The position numbers and the translations under genes were made by a program. Positions 58,215 through 64,000 of a DNA stretch of 64,000 nucleotides are shown here, piece by piece; position 1 is the first letter of the stretch; each line of letters opens with the position of its first letter. Under the pieces are notes generated by a model. That model did no database searches, had not been told where the DNA came from, and was given only the letters and a program-made list of their open reading frames with translations. This stretch comes from Arabidopsis thaliana (taxonomy: Eukaryota; Streptophyta; Magnoliopsida; Brassicales; Brassicaceae), in assembly GCF_000001735.4 (NCBI RefSeq), contig NC_003076.8, positions 5,952,001 to 6,016,000 on the forward strand, given 5' to 3'.

Positions 58215-61200
58215 TCAGCAAACTGTCCTCCCAAAGCATATTGATGCAATGTACAGATTTTTCGCCCATTTTTCCTGCAAAATCAACCAACACCGGGCAG
58301 GTCCTGATCAGTATTATGGAAACAAAGCAAAAGTCCAATCTTTGTTCAAAACTAAAGAAACCCACCTTGACATGAGTGCTTGGAAAGGCGGTGGTGCGAA
58401 GAGTCTCTTGAGTTTCATCCATCATTTTACGTTTTGGTACGCTTAATATGAAAGCTGCTTGATCTGCAGTTGCTGCCATTGATGTTATCCTATACCCACT
58501 TTCCCACCTCCTATGTATTCCATCGCTTGGGTACAAAAAGTCGAGCTCCACGACCTTTTCACACAATACCAACCAAGAGTATCAGGAAAAATGTCAAAAT
58601 GTTTAAAGATTATGTCATTCTAAGGTGACGGGATTGAAACCTACCTGATCAGAGTAGCCAGAATTCCTCGACATTACCACACCCCAACGATTCCCAGCAG
58701 TTGTCATGGAGGTTACATGGAAATCTTCTTTCCATTTCTTGTTTATCCACTTGAAAGGAAAAGAGTCGCTGACTTTGTAAGATTGCTGAGTATAAGACGT
58801 TCCTACCAATTTACAACAAGCACAAAATTAGTAAAGAAGACTCCATGTTATATGGTTATAATGAAAGTACGACATTTTCTATAGTCAAGTGTTTGTGTGA
58901 CATAAAAATTTGCAGATTACTACCATTAACACCAACCTTTTGACATAACAACTAATGAGTTCCCGTTATCTGAACCAGCTATGGAACTGATATAGTAGTT
59001 CTTTTCCCATTGTTCCATAATCCAGTCCTGCCAAGAAAATGCAAATGGTGAGTTAATATAAAATTGATTGATTCCTATATGCTTCAAGCGATTATTACCT
59101 TGTGAAGGAAGACAGTTGACAATTCATAAACTTGAGAGGTGAATCCAGTCCCAGCATCCATTATGAGGGCCCAGAGATTAGCTGCTGATGCTACACAGCT
59201 AATTAAAAGGCCATCCTCATTACCCTTCTGTACATGCTGATGCAACCTTGAGTCTGCAACGTTGTAGTGATATCTACACAAATAAAAATGGCATTAAACC
59301 GGGGTGAGAAATTTGATTCACGAAGGTTTTCGAAACTTTTAAGTGAATATGCAACTTTTACCTCTGTTTCATGGGACGACGAGCATTATAGACTGAGATC
59401 CACTGACAAGCAGGACTGCCAATTCTGATTTTCTTCTTTGGCTGTTCATCCTCATCCAAATTAAGAAGCATTCTTCCTCGTTTTTGCCCAACCTATAAAC
59501 CAACAGACCCAAAATCAGCATTTTCAGAATTATTTATAACAAGTCGAATAATTAAGCATAAGAACGAGAAAAAAGCCAGCAACCTTAAGAGCACCATCAA
59601 TTTTAATTGGTCTAGATAGTGCACATTGTTCAATAAGAGAATCAAAAATCGAAATAAGCTTTGCATAGTTGGGCTCTTCGTCAAACTTCATGTTTGTAAC
59701 TGCCTCGAGGAAGAGCTTAAACGGGGGTGGACAAAAACAGCACATCAATTCAGGAGAAGTTGACATCTTTTTCTTGCAAACAAGAAAGCTCTTGTTGTCA
59801 CCCTGCAAAAAAAAGTCAACAATATATACATAAAACTGATTGCAATTAATGAAGAATATGAATCAGACATAATTGTAAGGTTGTCAAGAGAAATAAAAAA
59901 CAGACCTGATATCCTTGCCATGGCAATCTTCCCTTCAAAAGAAAAATTAAAGTATAAGCCAGCGACTCCAGATCATCTCTCCTACTTCCAGTTCGACCTA
60001 GGTGTGCATGAACACTTGCATACCTTATCGTTCCCCTGCATTTGAAACATAATAAACATGTAAACAAATATGAATAATATAAAGAAAAAGAAAGATAAAC
60101 TAATGAATATACCTGAACACATCAGGTCTTTGATCATATTCAACATGCTGGCCTGAGTGTGAATCTTTCCATTTAGATGCTGAAACAACAGAAGATTATG
60201 TGAACATTAATGCCAACATCAAAGAGAAGTACCAAGTTACATATCTCATAAAATATTGCAGCATCAGAGAGAATAAAGTTCTTCATAAGAATACACTCAC
60301 CCAGACCAAGATCGATAAGGTAGAGTTTTTTCTCATCTGCTGTTCCTGGTTGACCGAGTAAAAAGTTTTCCGGCTTCACATCTCCGTGGACAAACCTAGT
60401 TTGATATGGGGATGGAACATAGCATGACAATCAGTACAGTGAAAGATAATACATTGTAATTAGTTAAAGCGAAATGAATGAAACTATTTGCAAAGAAGTT
60501 ACGAAAAAATATAGTAACTAACCCTTTCATATGAAGTTTCTCAAGAATAGATATGGACTCAACTGCAATGCAGGCTACCATGTTTGGAGACATCCTGCCA
60601 CATGACACGAACATGAATCAAATCAAGAATCTTGCAATCAGAAGGAAGTGTGGTGAGAGGAGAAGAGTGCTTACGATTGCCCCGAAGAATTCCAAACATC
60701 CCAGAGACTCGGACCAAGCATGTCCATGACCTGAAGTATATATTATAGCATTACTTGTACATGATAACACAATCAATATCGAAAGTATATTTAACAAAGC
60801 TCATTGTAAATTACATACAAGAATGTAAAAATCTCCTTGACGACCCTTATGATGTACCGCAGGAACTCCATAGCAACCATTGAGGGTACTTTACAACAAG
60901 AAGAAAAAGAAACAGATGAGATGACAAATAAGTTGATCAGAGAAATTTGGCAGGAAAATTTACATAGAATGCATGCAAGACTTACTTGTACACTTGCCAC
61001 TCGTAAGGTGGACCAAAATTGCATCCTTTGCTATTTCGATGCTCAAATTTCAGGGCCACCTGGTAAGAAAAATAATTAATTTGTTAACGATTAGACTTCT
61101 TTCGTCTGTATCCCTCAAAAATCTCAAGTATGCTTCTTTACAATATACCTCAATTGCATCGGCCCCAATCCTATCGCTGCCACCACTCACCCTTCTACCA

Positions 61201-61724
61201 ACAAAAACTTGACCAAAGCCTCCTTTACCGAGTTTCCTCTCAGTCTTATATACAGGAGAATTTCCAACTTGTACCTATACAAGTAAAATGAAATCAATAT
61301 CAGCATCTCTCTCAAATGAAAAAAAAAACTTGTGATTGAATGTCATTAGCATAAATTTTACCCTTTCAGGGACTGGAGCTGTGCTAGAATCTTCTTCCAC
61401 ACCAACTACCTTCTCTGCGCTACCACCTTCCATAGCAATATCCTTTTCAGCTACCGCTTCAACTTGATTAAAAGCAGGTTCACCTACTGCTGGACGAACT
61501 TCACAAGGTTCTGCCTCTAAATCTATTAATCTGATGCCTCGACCCCTACCGACACCACCAGCTGGTCTTGGAGGTGCAGCACCTTTGGCGTTTCCCCTTC
61601 CTCTACCACCACCGCCTCTTCTCCTTGTTACAGGCTGAGGAGGAAGTTCAATATTATCCGCCTGACCAGTCACCTGAGGGCTAGGTTGTCTCAATCTACG
61701 TGCTCCACTTCTTAACTCTGGCAT
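58215..61724 (-). CDS. MLK1: MUT9-like casein-kinase-1-type protein kinase
   Basis: Sixteen coding exons on the minus strand, from 61724-61362 and 61274-61149 down to 58554-58366 and 58274-58215. Intermediate upper ends: 61059, 60888, 60730, 60594, 60395, 60179, 60035, 59802, 59492, 59273, 59027, 58802. All phases agree and give 691 residues. The N-terminus is basic with Arg-Gly repeats. The kinase domain starts near 130: GKGGFG (137-142), VALK with Lys167, catalytic loop HGDVKPEN with Asp259, and DLG at 282-284 in place of DFG, typical of the casein kinase 1 family. A KKKIRI nuclear signal precedes a long plant-specific C-terminal domain. MLKs phosphorylate histone H3 Thr3 and photoreceptors/PIFs and associate with evening-complex proteins (family knowledge). 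An in-frame ATG five codons upstream (61739) may lie in a leader intron. Confidence 0.95.
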
Positions 61725-63269
61725 TCTTACTCCATACAAAGAGTAAGAAAGTATTTTGCTTTCAGTAAACCTCTTTAACTAACCTGCAGTATAAAGAGAG
61801 GTAGCAGAGAGTACGTATTTAGTTGATAAAAAGGTGAACCCAACCAATTTCATTTGCATTTCCTTCACAATCCAAAAGAAAAGACACCAATCCGTTGTGT
61901 TAGCAAGTAAAAATACAATCAAAAAGAATACAAGAAACATTGGCTTGCACTTAAAGCATTGTCTTTCCATCAAAATCACTTTCCAATCAAACAGATAAAA
62001 ACAATCAAAATCACAGTCATCTGCAACCAAATTCAGACCATACACTCATCAACTTTGGTTCAAGAGTAACAAAATCATCGTTACTCTCGAGAAAACGCCA
62101 TCAAAGGCTCTTCGATGATGATGATGATGATGACCAACACATCAAAAGAATCTGTGAAGAAAGTCGATTCACTACTCAAGATACCAATCAGAAACCATCA
62201 ATACAGATTCTCATCTTCACAGAAACATATAGATTCAAAAGAATAGTGTAACCAAGCGACAGTTTGATACAAAAACACGCTCCATCATCACCCAAAAACA
62301 AGATCTTTCCAGATAATCAAAAGAGAAATATATGAAACAAAGCATCAAAACACAACAACCACCACAGAATAAAAAACGAGATGTCAAAAACATTATACCC
62401 GATGAACGATTTACGATTAACCCTTGAACAGAAATGATGATCGGAGTATGATAACGATGAAATCGATCCAAAAAATTAAAACTTTCAGATCTCCTTGGAA
62501 ATTTCAAAATGAGAAACCGACGGCTTTCTCCAACTAGGGCGATTTAAATGTAAGAACTTTCTAGCTGTGATAAGCACACCTAGAAAATGGAGATAAAGAG
62601 AGAGAAAGATTCAGTCGTTTTAGGTTATAAATAATGAAGATTGAAGGAGATGAAGAAGATGAGAGGAGGTGCAGATTTGGGGATGAATTCTTTTTTTTTT
62701 TTTCGGTCCAAAATTTTCTTTTTTTCTTTGGATGGATTGATCAACTTTAGCAAAATTTCTGGCAAATATTTGGTAGATTTTTATTTTATTTTCATTGCTT
62801 TAATTTATGAATAAATCTATATTTTGAAAAAATAAAAAGCTTGTAGACTTCTCGAATGTTTATGGTCTTAATATTGCTGCTTGCTTCGTTTTGCTCGCAT
62901 GAATTTAAATTTGTTAATATACTAATTTAATACGTTCGTACGTATACAATGGGACTTGTATGTTGTTCCAGTAAGGCGCACGTGTATAAGGGCTTAATGT
63001 AAAATCCACATCCTTTGTCTTGTACAAATCTTATTATAAAGAGGATTATAGTGTAAAATCTCGATTGTTTAGGCATGTGAATACAATATGAACCCTCTTC
63101 GGTTTGGATTACACCGATAAATTCGAATCTTAGATCGAAACAAATCGGTTCGAGTTTTCCGGTTCAATTTAAACCGGAATTGCCCATTGCTAAATTTCTG
63201 TCCAACGCCAACGGTAACGAAATTGCACAAGTGTCGCAGCTACAGAGCACACAAAAGAAGGAGAGAAAG
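61725..63269. other. MLK1 leader and divergent promoter
   Basis: About 61740-62640 probably contains the MLK1 5-prime UTR with at least one leader intron; no open frame of note. A (GAT)n microsatellite lies at about 62115-62135. About 62680-63270 is shared promoter with the GalT-like gene; T-run at 62690-62705. Confidence 0.45.
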
Positions 63270-64000
63270 ATGACGTCACCGAGCCATGCCTCTGATCGCG
63301 GCGGCGGCGACGGTGACTCAGTCGAGAATCAGTCCCCTGAGCTCAGGAAAGATCCGGTAACTAACCGCTGGGTCATATTCTCTCCCGCCAGAGCCAAGAG
63401 ACCGACTGATTTCAAATCCAAATCTCCCCAGAACCCTAATCCCAAACCTTCCTCATGCCCATTTTGCATCGGTCGTGAGCAAGAGTGTGCCCCGGAGTTA
63501 TTTCGTGTGCCAGATCATGACCCGAATTGGAAACTCCGGGTCATCGAGAATCTGTACCCGGCTCTTAGTAGGAATCTCGAGACCCAATCGACCCAACCTG
63601 AGACGGGAACAAGTCGGACAATAGTCGGATTCGGATTCCACGACGTAGTGATCGAATCCCCTGTTCATTCGATTCAGCTCTCCGATATCGATCCGGTGGG
63701 TATCGGCGATATCTTGATCGCTTATAAGAAGAGGATCAATCAGATTGCGCAACATGATTCCATCAATTACATCCAGGTAAGCATTATCCATAGATCCCAA
63801 TGTAGTAGCTCTATTAGTGTGAATTTATACATTGTTTAGCCGTCAATACTTGTGTTATGTGTGGATATTTTGTGTTGCTTGCATAGTTACATTCATCTGC
63901 TACGTTTGTTTTCGTATGTTGAAGGTTTTCAAGAACCAAGGTGCGTCGGCTGGAGCATCAATGAGTCACTCCCACAGTCAAATGATGGCTCTACCAGTTG
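63270..64000 (+). CDS. Galactose-1-phosphate uridylyltransferase-like (ADP-glucose phosphorylase), partial
   Basis: Exon 1 63270-63776 and the beginning of exon 2 from 63925; the gene continues past the right edge, with 194 residues visible. HIT-superfamily GalT features: RKDPVTNRWVIFSPARAKRP, a zinc-binding CPFC (Cys63, Cys66), ENLYPAL, and SHSHSQ with the nucleotidylated His at about 186. The Arabidopsis member (At5g18200) was shown to use ADP-glucose rather than UDP-sugars, an ADP-glucose:phosphate adenylyltransferase; that identity comes from prior knowledge. The ATG at 63270 was chosen over an upstream in-frame ATG-less extension. No transit peptide is apparent. Confidence 0.93.

Noticed and set aside
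61722-61739. Alternative upstream MLK1 start (MYGVR before MPELRS).
   Set aside because: The five added codons end at a possible acceptor (gtaag then aatgcc), so they probably lie in a leader intron; the start at 61724 gives the expected 691 residues.

Overview
The window is plant nuclear DNA. Intron-rich genes with GT-AG junctions, AT-rich spacers and the gene order itself match Arabidopsis (most likely A. thaliana chromosome 5, the At5g17980-At5g18200 interval). I recognised the order from memory of the genes and ran no search. About 20 intact protein genes, three full-length tRNA-Trp genes, many gene fragments and one large AT-rich foldback-like repeat are visible. Nearly all multi-exon models below were rebuilt by following reading phase across splice sites, and their final lengths are those I recall for the named Arabidopsis proteins.

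Layout. 1.6-4.7 kb: intronless multiple-C2/transmembrane protein (MCTP16). 5.3-7.7 kb: TRP1, anthranilate phosphoribosyltransferase. 8.1-9.5 kb: B3/REM gene VERDANDI (minus). 10.7-32.5 kb: an expanded auxin cluster of six nearly identical small SAUR genes (SAUR19-24) with at least four SAUR fragments, three tRNA-Trp genes plus one tRNA-Trp remnant, two F-box 3-prime fragments, a NAC pseudogene, a 1.6 kb foldback repeat array, two copies of an unnamed gene (one open, one interrupted) and the intronless phosphoacetylglucosamine mutase DRT101. 33.5-34.9 kb: a second REM gene. 35.2-64 kb is a conventional housekeeping stretch: CSD3, nCBP, APRL7, an unknown membrane protein, a plastid-type J protein, a 76-residue secreted/membrane peptide gene, an F-box gene, GDH1, GAR1, MLK1 kinase, and the first part of an ADP-glucose phosphorylase/GalT-like gene running off the right edge.

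The main structural point is that the SAUR cluster is bounded by a mirror-image duplication: REM gene, tRNA-Trp, SAUR in one orientation at 8.1-11.3 kb and the same three in inverted order at 31.8-34.9 kb, with SAUR-to-tRNA spacing of 263 and 264 bp. Inside, SAURs occur repeatedly as head-to-head pairs whose shared upstream block is conserved for about 500 bp. The cluster appears to have grown by repeated inverted and tandem copying that carried promoter, 3-prime UTR and tRNA along, leaving clear debris.

Functionally most genes are independent. The SAUR19-24 clade drives auxin-induced cell expansion; the two REM genes are reproductive B3 factors; TRP1, GDH1, DRT101 and the GalT-like gene are metabolic; nCBP and GAR1 serve mRNA translation and rRNA pseudouridylation. 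I see no bacterial-style operon, no CRISPR array, and no undescribed multi-gene system. The most unusual items are the compensated reading-frame replacement in the 20.9-22.0 kb gene, the T-stem mismatch in one tRNA-Trp, and the mirror duplication.
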